A DNA stretch of 12,206 nucleotides, taken from the NCBI GenBank assembly GCA_002353835.1, contig DEKL01000103.1:9809-22014 (forward strand), read 5' to 3'. A model generated the notes under the pieces. That model was given only the letters and a program-made list of their open reading frames with translations, was not told where the DNA came from and searched no databases. Shown one piece after another: positions 6,259 through 12,206 of this stretch. Both the position numbers and the translations under genes were made by a program. Position 1 is the stretch's first letter; each line of letters begins with the position of its first letter. Origin of the DNA: Alphaproteobacteria bacterium UBA2723 (GTDB taxonomy: Bacteria; Pseudomonadota; Alphaproteobacteria; RF32; CAG-239).

Positions 6259-7728
6259 CTAGAACGGATTAAACAATCTCGCCCAATCAATATGATTACT
6301 TACGATTACCGCTATCAAAACACAGCAATAAGTATATGTAATTAAAGCATTTATTATTAATCCACCCAAACGTCTGACTAAAAAACTGCGATATTTACGC
6401 ACAAACCAGTGCAAGAAATTAAAAAATAAAATATACACAATCAGCTGTAAAGAAATACCGATTGTCTGCAATTCCTTGTGATAATATAAACAAATGCGCG
6501 GATAAAAAGTCATCATCAAGCTGTAAAACATAATGAAGAAGTACGTTGCCCGCATGATTCGCTTTTCACTGCGGCGCTGGTGCTTTTTATCCTCTCTCAA
6601 GCTTTCCTTAGAAAGTTTATTTACTTCAAAACCGCGGATTTTCTTCGGCTCGGCATTTTTTTCCTGAATATTTTTCAAATTAGCCTTAAATTTTTCTTCC
6701 GCAACACACAGTCCACACCCTTTATTGGTAAAATAAGAATGATTAGGATTTTTCTTGCATTGTTTTATGTTCTTAAGCAAATAATCAAGTTCAGCCTGCC
6801 ATTCTAACGCCGTCGGTCTCTTTTGCCCTTTAACAAACGCACGATCAAAAAGTTTCATTGTGCTCTGCGGCAAAAAAGTATGAATACTGTACGGATGCGG
6901 ATTTTGATAGCTGTCTGCCCACATACCGTATGCATAATGATATTGTTCTATACGCTCTTGAATGGAAAGTGTGCTGTCCGCATTTTTCTTAACAATACCG
7001 GAAAACGGGTGAATACCGTTATTCAACAATTTGAAGATGATAACCGCTAAAGCAAATTTATCCTGCTCTTCGCCCATTTCCTCGCATGATTGGTTCATTC
7101 CCTCCGGATAAATATATTCTTCACTGACAAACTCTGCCGGAAAACGAGCCTGTTCTCCCTTAATGGAAAAACCGTCACAATCAAACATTGCCACCGTCAT
7201 TGTCTTTTTATAAATGGAAACATTGGCCGGTTTTAAATCAATAATATAATGACCGTAGCGGTGTAAAGATGCCACCATTAAGGCTACATTATAGGCTGCC
7301 ATAACCCGATAAGAATACTTATCCGAAAGTCCTAATTTGGCGCGCACGGCTCCCTGCATCAGGTGGTCTAAAGAAACCGCTTCAGAAGTATTGATAAACG
7401 GCATAAGATACCCGACACAATATCCCTCATCATCTTCTAAGATAGCTTCCGGCCATGCAATCTGCACATATTCTACCCCGTTTGCCATCACACTCGGAAT
7501 ATTCGGGTTATTCATAACCATTGCTTCAAGCTTTAAGCGATTCGTATTGCTTTTTTGCCGTTCATGAAAAATCTTTGCCACTTTTCGCGGCATATCGGCA
7601 ATTGCAAAAACCTTACCGGCCGCCCCGCCTTTATTTAAGAGCCGACCTAATGTAATTTTCTCAACATGCCTGTCTGCAAAAATAGCATTATACTGCGGAG
7701 AATTTTGTTCCGTATTTTCCGTACTCAT
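6259..7728 (-). CDS. Ser/Thr kinase-like protein with zinc-knuckle-like motif and C-terminal membrane helices (YegI-like, TerY-associated triad)
   Basis: This 489-residue protein has an N-terminal Hanks-type kinase fold. It shows a Gly-rich loop NKGGAAGKV (about 33-41), ATP-binding Lys52 in VAKIF, helix-C Glu68, a catalytic loop IIDLKPAN with Asp164 and Asn169, and FDCDGF (182-187) replacing DFG. The HRD His-Arg are replaced (YIIDLK), as is common in this bacterial subgroup. A C..NP.H.Y...C..C motif (Cys324, His330, Cys338, Cys341) could bind zinc. A Lys/Glu-rich linker and three hydrophobic helices (about 392-413, 423-442, 455-477) then suggest membrane anchoring. The start at 7728 gives an ATGA overlap with the phosphatase stop and sits just after GGCGGGG. 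An in-frame ATG at 7740 lacks a ribosome site. It is the third gene of the triad and resembles E. coli YegI in architecture. Confidence 0.87.
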   Translation of the reverse strand: MSTENTEQNSPQYNAIFADRHVEKITLGRLLNKGGAAGKVFAIADMPRKVAKIFHERQKSNTNRLKLEAMVMNNPNIPSVMANGVEYVQIAWPEAILEDDEGYCVGYLMPFINTSEAVSLDHLMQGAVRAKLGLSDKYSYRVMAAYNVALMVASLHRYGHYIIDLKPANVSIYKKTMTVAMFDCDGFSIKGEQARFPAEFVSEEYIYPEGMNQSCEEMGEEQDKFALAVIIFKLLNNGIHPFSGIVKKNADSTLSIQERIEQYHYAYGMWADSYQNPHPYSIHTFLPQSTMKLFDRAFVKGQKRPTALEWQAELDYLLKNIKQCKKNPNHSYFTNKGCGLCVAEEKFKANLKNIQEKNAEPKKIRGFEVNKLSKESLREDKKHQRRSEKRIMRATYFFIMFYSLMMTFYPRICLYYHKELQTIGISLQLIVYILFFNFLHWFVRKYRSFLVRRLGGLIINALITYTYCCVLIAVIVSNHIDWARLFNPF

Positions 7729-8477
7729 AACCCCGCCCATAAGAAAGTTTTATCATCTGAATTAAGTTTGCGTGCCTGCTTTGTATCAAGCGTATTATAC
7801 AAAGCTCTCAATGCCCGTTGTTTATTCGGCTCATTTTTAAGATATTTATTTATCGGTTCCAAAAATCCTTTTTTAAGACTACACATATCATCTGACAAAG
7901 CAAAATTTGTTACCCCGTCCGTCATCAAAAACAGCGATTCGCATTTATCAATTTTCGTAAAACGCAAACATTCGCCCCAATTCTTCATGGTATAAAAATA
8001 TGTTTCACAAGAAAATCTGCCGTTTGCCGGACGCGACAAAATGTAGCTTAAATTTTTATTATTCTCACAAACGGCAACACCTGCGCCATCACCTATATGA
8101 AAAAACACACCGTGATTCCGGTGATATACAACCCCGACCACCGTTGCCGAAAAATTTAATATTTCCTTTTCGGTTTTGCTTTTGTTTAGGCGATGAATAA
8201 CCAGTCTGTCACGAGCAATTTCCACAGCCAACCGCACAGCCTGTTCCACATTTTTAAGCGGTGTATTGATTAAAATATCCACCAATGTTTCGCAAATAAT
8301 CTTTGCCCCGATTTTACCGTATTTTGCTGAACCTGCACCATCTGAAACCACCGCCACCAACTTGTTTCCGGAGCAGGCATAATGGTAAAAATCCTGACAC
8401 GGCGTTTTCTTTGCCGTATGCAAACTGCCGGTAATCTTAGCTGCAATAACCCGAATACTTTTAGGCGTTTTCTTCAT
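7725..8477 (-). CDS. PP2C-type Ser/Thr protein phosphatase (YegK-like, TerY-associated triad)
   Basis: This 250-residue cytosolic phosphatase of the PPM/PP2C family removes phosphate from Ser/Thr and probably opposes the neighbouring kinase. Metal-binding motifs are present: CQD (Asp29), VSDGAGSAKYG (Asp46), FHIGDGAG (Asp130), LMTDGVTN (Asp187), and the final DDKT (Asp241, Asp242). This suggests an active enzyme with the compact PP2C domain and no extra domains. The ATG at 8475-8477 is preferred, with GAGGG upstream; an in-frame ATG at 8495 has no such site. The gene overlaps the vWA gene by 17 nt and the kinase by 4 nt (ATGA), so the three proteins are probably made in coordinated amounts. 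Confidence 0.92.
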   Translation of the reverse strand: MKKTPKSIRVIAAKITGSLHTAKKTPCQDFYHYACSGNKLVAVVSDGAGSAKYGKIGAKIICETLVDILINTPLKNVEQAVRLAVEIARDRLVIHRLNKSKTEKEILNFSATVVGVVYHRNHGVFFHIGDGAGVAVCENNKNLSYILSRPANGRFSCETYFYTMKNWGECLRFTKIDKCESLFLMTDGVTNFALSDDMCSLKKGFLEPINKYLKNEPNKQRALRALYNTLDTKQARKLNSDDKTFLWAGL

Positions 8478-9159
8478 TCCAGCCCTCAATATCATCTAAA
8501 ATATCAGGCATATTCGGTGCCGCACGGGAAATACAAGATACACTTCTTGATAACCATAAAAAGAATTCCGTAAACTTCAAACCGCTTAAACGCTTCGGCG
8601 ACATCAACGAAAACTTCGCCAGCTTTTCTAAATTTGCCCCTTGCGTACCAACGGCATGGATAACAACTTTTTTATTTTGTTGCGCCTCTCTGCACTTTGC
8701 CGCCGCCAATTCCCAACCGTAATCTGTCGGCTCGCCGTCACTGATAAGGAAAATCCATGGGCGCTTAGAGGTAATACCGCAACTGTCATACAGACATTTT
8801 TGTTCTTCTATTTTTTTCAATGCCAACACCATCGCCTTGCCAATCGGTGACAAACCGGAAGCCTCCATAACCGGTGCCGTAAAATTCATAGCATCAACCC
8901 AGTCCGCGGAAATTTCCGCATCATCCTTGCCATAAGCTTTAATAACCAAAAGCTGAACACGCGAACTGGCATCTATATCTTCTTTTAATTCTTTTTCCAA
9001 TGCCTGCAAACCGGTATTAAGCTGTTTAATCGGCTCGCCCCGCATAGAACCGGAACAATCCAAAACCAAAATACACGGTGTCCGCTCGTTGGCATTCTCG
9101 GCAAATTCCACATACGGAATCATAACTTCCGAGTAATCGTCATCTTTTGTGTTATCCAT
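8461..9159 (-). CDS. TerY/YegL-like von Willebrand factor A domain protein
   Basis: This 232-residue vWA protein has a complete-looking MIDAS: DCSGSM (Asp34, Ser36, Ser38), a Ser in GLSPIG (residue 104, usually Thr), and SDGEPTD with Asp141. It has no signal peptide, so it should be cytosolic, and it fits the TerY/YegL subgroup (about 220-230 residues) in size and in having little beyond the vWA domain. In that group the vWA protein is thought to be a scaffold or metal-dependent adaptor for a kinase/phosphatase pair. GAGGT lies about 7 nt before the ATG at 9159. It is followed directly, with overlap, by the phosphatase and the kinase, and is preceded 23 nt upstream by a small lipoprotein gene. 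Confidence 0.92.
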   Translation of the reverse strand: MDNTKDDDYSEVMIPYVEFAENANERTPCILVLDCSGSMRGEPIKQLNTGLQALEKELKEDIDASSRVQLLVIKAYGKDDAEISADWVDAMNFTAPVMEASGLSPIGKAMVLALKKIEEQKCLYDSCGITSKRPWIFLISDGEPTDYGWELAAAKCREAQQNKKVVIHAVGTQGANLEKLAKFSLMSPKRLSGLKFTEFFLWLSRSVSCISRAAPNMPDILDDIEGWNEENA

Positions 9160-9182
9160 ATTTTTACCTCTATACTTTATTT

Positions 9183-9317
9183 TTAATGCCGAGGATATGT
9201 ATGCGGATACCCGCTACCTTCCACCGGCACATTGCGAGAAATTCTCCCGCATCCGCTCACGTATAGAATGGAAAAAAATATTGAAAAAATCATTAAAAAT
9301 TTAACTAAATATTTCAT
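9183..9317 (-). CDS. small lipoprotein, first gene of the vWA-phosphatase-kinase operon
   Basis: I found this 44-codon gene by reading the minus strand by hand. The product starts MKYLVKFLMIFSIFFSILYV followed by SGCGRISR and ends YPHTYPRH. It has a Lys-containing n-region, a long hydrophobic core, and a lipobox VSGC with Cys23, after which the mature chain is only 22 residues. This fits a tiny diacylglycerol-anchored lipoprotein of the kind seen widely in Proteobacteria; the exact family is unknown. An imperfect ribosome site (TAGGGT) lies about 6 nt upstream of the ATG at 9317. Only 23 nt separate its stop from the vWA start. It could be a partner at the membrane for the triad's kinase or an unrelated leader gene. 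Confidence 0.72.
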   Translation of the reverse strand: MKYLVKFLMIFSIFFSILYVSGCGRISRNVPVEGSGYPHTYPRH

Positions 9318-9332
9318 TTTTTACCCTATAAG

Positions 9333-9360
9333 TTGTCTTAGTAGAATTTAAGCATATATC
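9333..9360 (+). promoter_or_regulatory. weak sigma70-like promoter candidate for the thioredoxin-like gene
   Basis: TTGTCT (9333-9338) and TATATC (9355-9360), each 4/6, are separated by 16 nt, about 50 nt upstream of the ATG at 9410. A divergent promoter for the lipoprotein operon must lie in the same 92-bp gap. The best minus-strand pair (TTGTAC, 17 nt, TATGCT) is poorer. Confidence 0.22.
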
Positions 9361-9369
9361 AAAACCGGC

Positions 9370-9381
9370 TTTTGTACAAAA
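9370..9381. promoter_or_regulatory. 12-bp perfect palindrome in the divergent intergenic region
   Basis: TTTTGTACAAAA is perfectly self-complementary and sits in the 92-bp gap between the lipoprotein-vWA operon (minus) and the thioredoxin-like gene (plus). It overlaps the area where the minus-strand promoter would be expected. It could be a regulator half-site pair, but a palindrome of this sort in AT-rich DNA can also be chance. Confidence 0.3.
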
Positions 9382-9409
9382 TACAATTCATTTATTAACA
9401 GGAAAAAAC

Positions 9410-9934
9410 ATGTCTTTATTTTATCGTTTGCTCATTTGTTTTCTTTTAATCTCCTTCAGTGCCAAAGCATATCACACACCGTTAGGGATTTATGTTTTGG
9501 AATATCCTGTTGATATGCCGGATGTATCATTAGTTTCCGAACAAAATAAAGAAATGCCGATTTTAGATACCACAGCTGACTTAACCGTTATGGTTTTCTG
9601 GACACAAACTTGTGCCCCCTGCTTAAGAGAAATGAAATACTTGGAAGAATACTATCCCAAAGCCAAACGTCACAACATTAACTTATTTTTGGTATCTCCG
9701 GCAGGCGAATGGAAAAGCAACAAAGAAGAACGCTTGTTCTTAGCTAAATTCGGCGCTCCGACAATTCCTTTCTACCATGATGTTGATAATGCACTATCCC
9801 TAAAATTAGGTATCGGCTCCACACCTTATGCCGTTGTTATGGATAGAAACGGCAAGAAGGTTGCCACCATTCAAGGCGAAGTAGAATGGGATTCTTCTTC
9901 TTTTCAACGTAAAATCAAAAAACTGATAAAATAA
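9410..9934 (+). CDS. exported TlpA-like thioredoxin-fold disulfide reductase/oxidoreductase
   Basis: This 174-residue protein has a signal peptide ending near AKA (residues 18-20) after a hydrophobic core, so it is probably periplasmic. A thioredoxin-like domain follows: VFWTQTCAPCLREM with the catalytic CxxC as Cys68-Ala-Pro-Cys71, and the cis-Pro loop GSTPYAVVMD with Thr138-Pro139. The length and the CAPC motif match the TlpA/ResA-like group, which keeps cysteines reduced for cytochrome c maturation or envelope protein repair. No DsbD/CcdA partner is visible in the window, so substrate and electron donor are unknown. AGG lies about 9 nt before the ATG. It converges on the next gene with a 2-nt gap. 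Confidence 0.9.
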   Translation: MSLFYRLLICFLLISFSAKAYHTPLGIYVLEYPVDMPDVSLVSEQNKEMPILDTTADLTVMVFWTQTCAPCLREMKYLEEYYPKAKRHNINLFLVSPAGEWKSNKEERLFLAKFGAPTIPFYHDVDNALSLKLGIGSTPYAVVMDRNGKKVATIQGEVEWDSSSFQRKIKKLIK

Positions 9935-9936
9935 GC

Positions 9937-10506
9937 CTAATATTCCGGTTGCCATAACTGGTTTAGCTTTAGCTTAATATGCGGCTCTGCGGCATACTTC
10001 TGCCGTGCATAATATTCCTGCTTAATTTTCCTTAACCGCTCTGCTTTTTCTTCACGCAGAAGTTTGGCTCTTGCCGTTTCTTCATATAAACTGCGCGCCG
10101 GTTTTTCTATGTTAGGTCTTTCGTTATCATAATAAAATTCATGCACCTGCACGCTGATTGTCTGGAGTTTTTCCTCTGCCTTCATTTGCTTAAAAACGCG
10201 GATAATTTCCCCATCGACCTTAGCTCTTAATTCCGCCTGTCTTTTTTGCGCCATAATGTCGCGGTGTTTGGTATAAAGAAGCGTGATATCTCCGTTTCTG
10301 GATTCGCGGAGAAAAATCCCCTTACTGTCATTAAAAACGCGCTCTAACTGCGGACTGCGATAAAACTTCTTTTGCATCTGAAATAACAAATCATGCGAGC
10401 AAAACCCGTCTCGGCACATATCAACGTAATAAATATCCGGCCGTTCCGGATGATGGCTGACCACCACGCGATATAATGTTGATGAAGCATAAAAAATCGG
10501 ATCCAT
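9937..10506 (-). CDS. hypothetical charged helical protein
   Basis: I do not recognise this 189-residue protein. The N-terminal 85 residues look like a small alpha/beta domain with a cluster YYVDMCRDGFCSHDL (residues 26-40) holding two Cys. From about residue 85 it becomes strongly charged and helical. The stretch at about 140-172, rich in Arg, Lys and Glu (AKLLREEKAERLRKIKQEY), suggests a coiled-coil or RNA/membrane-surface-binding helix. There is no signal peptide or membrane segment. The ATG has AAAGG about 10 nt upstream. It follows the methyltransferase gene after 84 nt on the same strand, possibly in the same transcript. Its stop is 2 nt from the stop of the thioredoxin-like gene. Confidence 0.7.
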   Translation of the reverse strand: MDPIFYASSTLYRVVVSHHPERPDIYYVDMCRDGFCSHDLLFQMQKKFYRSPQLERVFNDSKGIFLRESRNGDITLLYTKHRDIMAQKRQAELRAKVDGEIIRVFKQMKAEEKLQTISVQVHEFYYDNERPNIEKPARSLYEETARAKLLREEKAERLRKIKQEYYARQKYAAEPHIKLKLNQLWQPEY

Positions 10507-10590
10507 TGTTTTGTGCCTTTATTGTTTAGTTATTTTAAGCAACACCTTTATAAAACGAAAGAAATTTAAAGTAAAGCCGTTATTTGGCAA

Positions 10591-11157
10591 CTACTTCATC
10601 TCATACACATAATACGTTTCCATCTTTGAGCCAAGCTTAACAACCTTATCAGCATTAACCTCCGTTAGAGAAAAGCGTGAAGCATAAACCATAGCCCCTT
10701 TGGGTAATTCTTTAAGGCATTTTTCCGTTACTTTCGGCATCATAAACCCGATTAAAAATAAGATGACAACATTTGTTTTGGCTAAATCATATTTGAAAAA
10801 ATCATCATGAACAAAAAAGAGATTCGGTAATTTTCTTGCACGCCATGAACTAATTAAAAAAGGTGTAAATGCACGTTCAATTCCCACAAATTCATGTTGC
10901 GGAAATTTCTGTGCCAGAGGTAATAACAACGTTCCCCAACCACTTCCCAAATCAACAATTTTTTGTTTATCCGCGGCTTTTTCAAGTTGTTTAGAAATTT
11001 CGTTTAAGACGGCCTTTTTCAATTTACCGGACGACCTGACCGGCGGTGCATATTTTTGAAAGGAAGATGAAATGAAAAGATATATTCCCATACTGCTTAT
11101 TGCTATAACAACAACCATAACGGCAATGAGCAAAAGACTACCTAACAATAATTTCAT
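10591..11157 (-). CDS. membrane-anchored class I SAM-dependent methyltransferase
   Basis: This 188-residue protein has one N-terminal hydrophobic helix (about residues 3-30) followed by a compact seven-beta-strand methyltransferase domain. Motif I is VDLGSGWG (68-75), the acidic residue binding the SAM ribose is Glu94 in FVGIER, and DDFF (118-121) marks the adenine-binding region. The following VVILFLIGFMMPKV and a C-terminal GAMVYASRF resemble the layout of the FAM173/ATPSCKMT-type lysine methyltransferases, which are also anchored by one N-terminal helix. That resemblance is from memory, so the substrate stays unassigned. A strong GGAGG lies about 5 nt before the ATG. The gene begins 21 nt after the barrel gene stops, so they are probably co-transcribed. 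Confidence 0.83.
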   Translation of the reverse strand: MKLLLGSLLLIAVMVVVIAISSMGIYLFISSSFQKYAPPVRSSGKLKKAVLNEISKQLEKAADKQKIVDLGSGWGTLLLPLAQKFPQHEFVGIERAFTPFLISSWRARKLPNLFFVHDDFFKYDLAKTNVVILFLIGFMMPKVTEKCLKELPKGAMVYASRFSLTEVNADKVVKLGSKMETYYVYEMK

Positions 11158-11178
11158 TTTCCCTCCTTAGCAAAAATA

Positions 11179-12206
11179 CTAAAAGGACTTAGATACACCG
11201 ACAATACCGATATAATCCGTTAAACCTTTCTCACCGTCAGCATTAAAGCGTGTTTCAACTTTACCCAACAAGCTTAAATCTTCTTTAGGCACGCCTTGGT
11301 AGTATAAACCTAAGTCATATTCTTTTGCCGCCGGTTTTAAAGATGATGTCAGCTTGTTCATATATATCATATCCGAGTAATTATCACGCCCGCTGGCATA
11401 GTTAAATGTCGCCTTACCCTTAACTACCGATATCGGTGATGATAAACTCAAACCGATTTTATCTTTTGCATTAAGCTTGTATTCACCCGCTATCATATAG
11501 CTTTCCGTCTGCATATCAGACAATGCCAACAATGCCGTATCTTGCCCCTGCGTATAACCGCGGTAATATGCTGCCAATAAACTCAAATTCGGTGTTAAGT
11601 GCAATGCGGCTTTTAAGCCCATATAATATGTTGAACCGTCTTTAATGCCAAATCCGCCTTCACCGTTCATACCGAGCATAGCGTCTTCTTCATAAAGCAT
11701 ACCGCCAACCGTTGCCAACTCTAAATAATCCGTCAAATTAAAGCTGTATTCCGCACCAAATGCATAGGAACGCTCATCAAACGAGTATCTGTCTTGCTCC
11801 GTATCGCGGTCGTATAAGCCGTTTTCACCGGTCTGTAAGGATAATTTCAATTTAGAACTGTCGCTTAATTTCAAAGTATTTTCCGCTCCGTAAGCATTAT
11901 TCATCGCAAAATACGGATTAGCTGTCGGTGCTAACACATGGTCGCTATCGGCATATTGACTGTTTTCCGCATAATAAAACCGTGTTGAACCGCTATCTGT
12001 TTCATGCACTACTTCCATTGATGACAGATTCTCATGTCCGCCTCTGTCTAATGCCTCACTGCTTGCAAAGCTGAAACCGGTCTTTTCGTCTTTAATAACT
12101 TTTTTCTTACCACTCGTTGCCGCTCTGGAAACTTCCTGCCGTAAATGTGCATTAGAGCCGTGTGTTGTCGTTACAAGACTTGCTGTTTCATATTCAAACG
12201 GACGAT
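11179..12206 (-). CDS. autotransporter-type outer-membrane beta-barrel protein, C-terminal part (5' end outside window)
   Basis: The reading frame stays open from the right edge (12206) to the stop at 11179-11181, giving about 341 residues of the C-terminus. The Met at 12018 is internal, and no ribosome site supports it as a start. The last 280 residues show alternating amphipathic strands with polar turns (for example FGAEYSFNLTDYLELATVGG, then MGLKAALHLTPNLSLLAAYY) and end in GVSKSF. This C-terminal Phe fits BAM-dependent outer-membrane barrels. The region before it is polar and low in hydrophobicity, consistent with a linker to a secreted passenger. A subtilisin-like (S8) passenger is my tentative guess from a remembered resemblance of the FYYAENSQYAD and NPYFAMN region; the passenger is not in the window. 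Confidence 0.8.
   Translation of the reverse strand, partial: RPFEYETASLVTTTHGSNAHLRQEVSRAATSGKKKVIKDEKTGFSFASSEALDRGGHENLSSMEVVHETDSGSTRFYYAENSQYADSDHVLAPTANPYFAMNNAYGAENTLKLSDSSKLKLSLQTGENGLYDRDTEQDRYSFDERSYAFGAEYSFNLTDYLELATVGGMLYEEDAMLGMNGEGGFGIKDGSTYYMGLKAALHLTPNLSLLAAYYRGYTQGQDTALLALSDMQTESYMIAGEYKLNAKDKIGLSLSSPISVVKGKATFNYASGRDNYSDMIYMNKLTSSLKPAAKEYDLGLYYQGVPKEDLSLLGKVETRFNADGEKGLTDYIGIVGVSKSF

Noticed and set aside
6580..8850. Several plus-strand ORFs of 60-110 codons opposite the vWA, phosphatase and kinase genes
   Set aside because: They are shadows of well-supported minus-strand genes with intact motifs and lack ribosome sites or recognisable domains.
11179..12018. Barrel protein as a complete 279-residue gene starting at 12018
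   Set aside because: The frame stays open without a stop to the window edge at 12206, and no Shine-Dalgarno precedes that ATG, so it is an internal Met of a longer protein.

Overview
The window looks like a chromosomal segment from an AT-rich alphaproteobacterium. The main clue is the collinear run YggT, DUF167, FolD, an arrangement I associate with Alphaproteobacteria. Strong Shine-Dalgarno sites, sigma70-like promoters, many overlapping starts and stops, and an outer-membrane barrel ending in Phe support a Gram-negative host using genetic code 11. A host-associated (gut-type) lineage is only a guess from base composition. I see no transposase, integrase, tRNA, rRNA or CRISPR array.

Left part (1-4497). 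The 5' end of miaB (minus strand) runs off the left edge and has a good promoter. Divergent from it is a seven-gene plus-strand operon: a TerB-like protein, an unrecognised 296-residue protein, YggT, DUF167, FolD, a tandem pseudo-receiver-like protein, and a DedA/YqaA-type membrane protein. It ends at a strong hairpin terminator.

Middle (4449-4761). The only long gap without a recognised gene holds a 148-bp-period tandem repeat. Each unit pairs a terminator hairpin with a conserved 65-bp core (63/65 identical). The minus strand is open across both copies, and the copy next to the flavin oxidoreductase is in frame with that gene's stop codon.

Minus-strand block (4762-9317). In transcription order: a 44-residue lipoprotein that is easily missed, a TerY/YegL-like vWA protein, a PP2C-type phosphatase, a membrane-anchored Ser/Thr kinase-like protein, then after a 105-bp gap a nitronate-monooxygenase-like flavoprotein with a Cys-rich tail. 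The vWA, phosphatase and kinase genes overlap end to start. They form the phosphorylation triad known from tellurium-resistance-associated systems and from yegL-yegK-yegI of E. coli, here without terC, terD or terZ genes.

Right part (9318-12206). A divergent intergenic region with a perfect 12-bp palindrome precedes an exported TlpA-like thioredoxin (plus). This gene converges, with a 2-nt gap, on a minus-strand group: a charged helical hypothetical protein, a membrane-anchored SAM methyltransferase, and the C-terminal part of an autotransporter-type outer-membrane protein that runs off the right edge.
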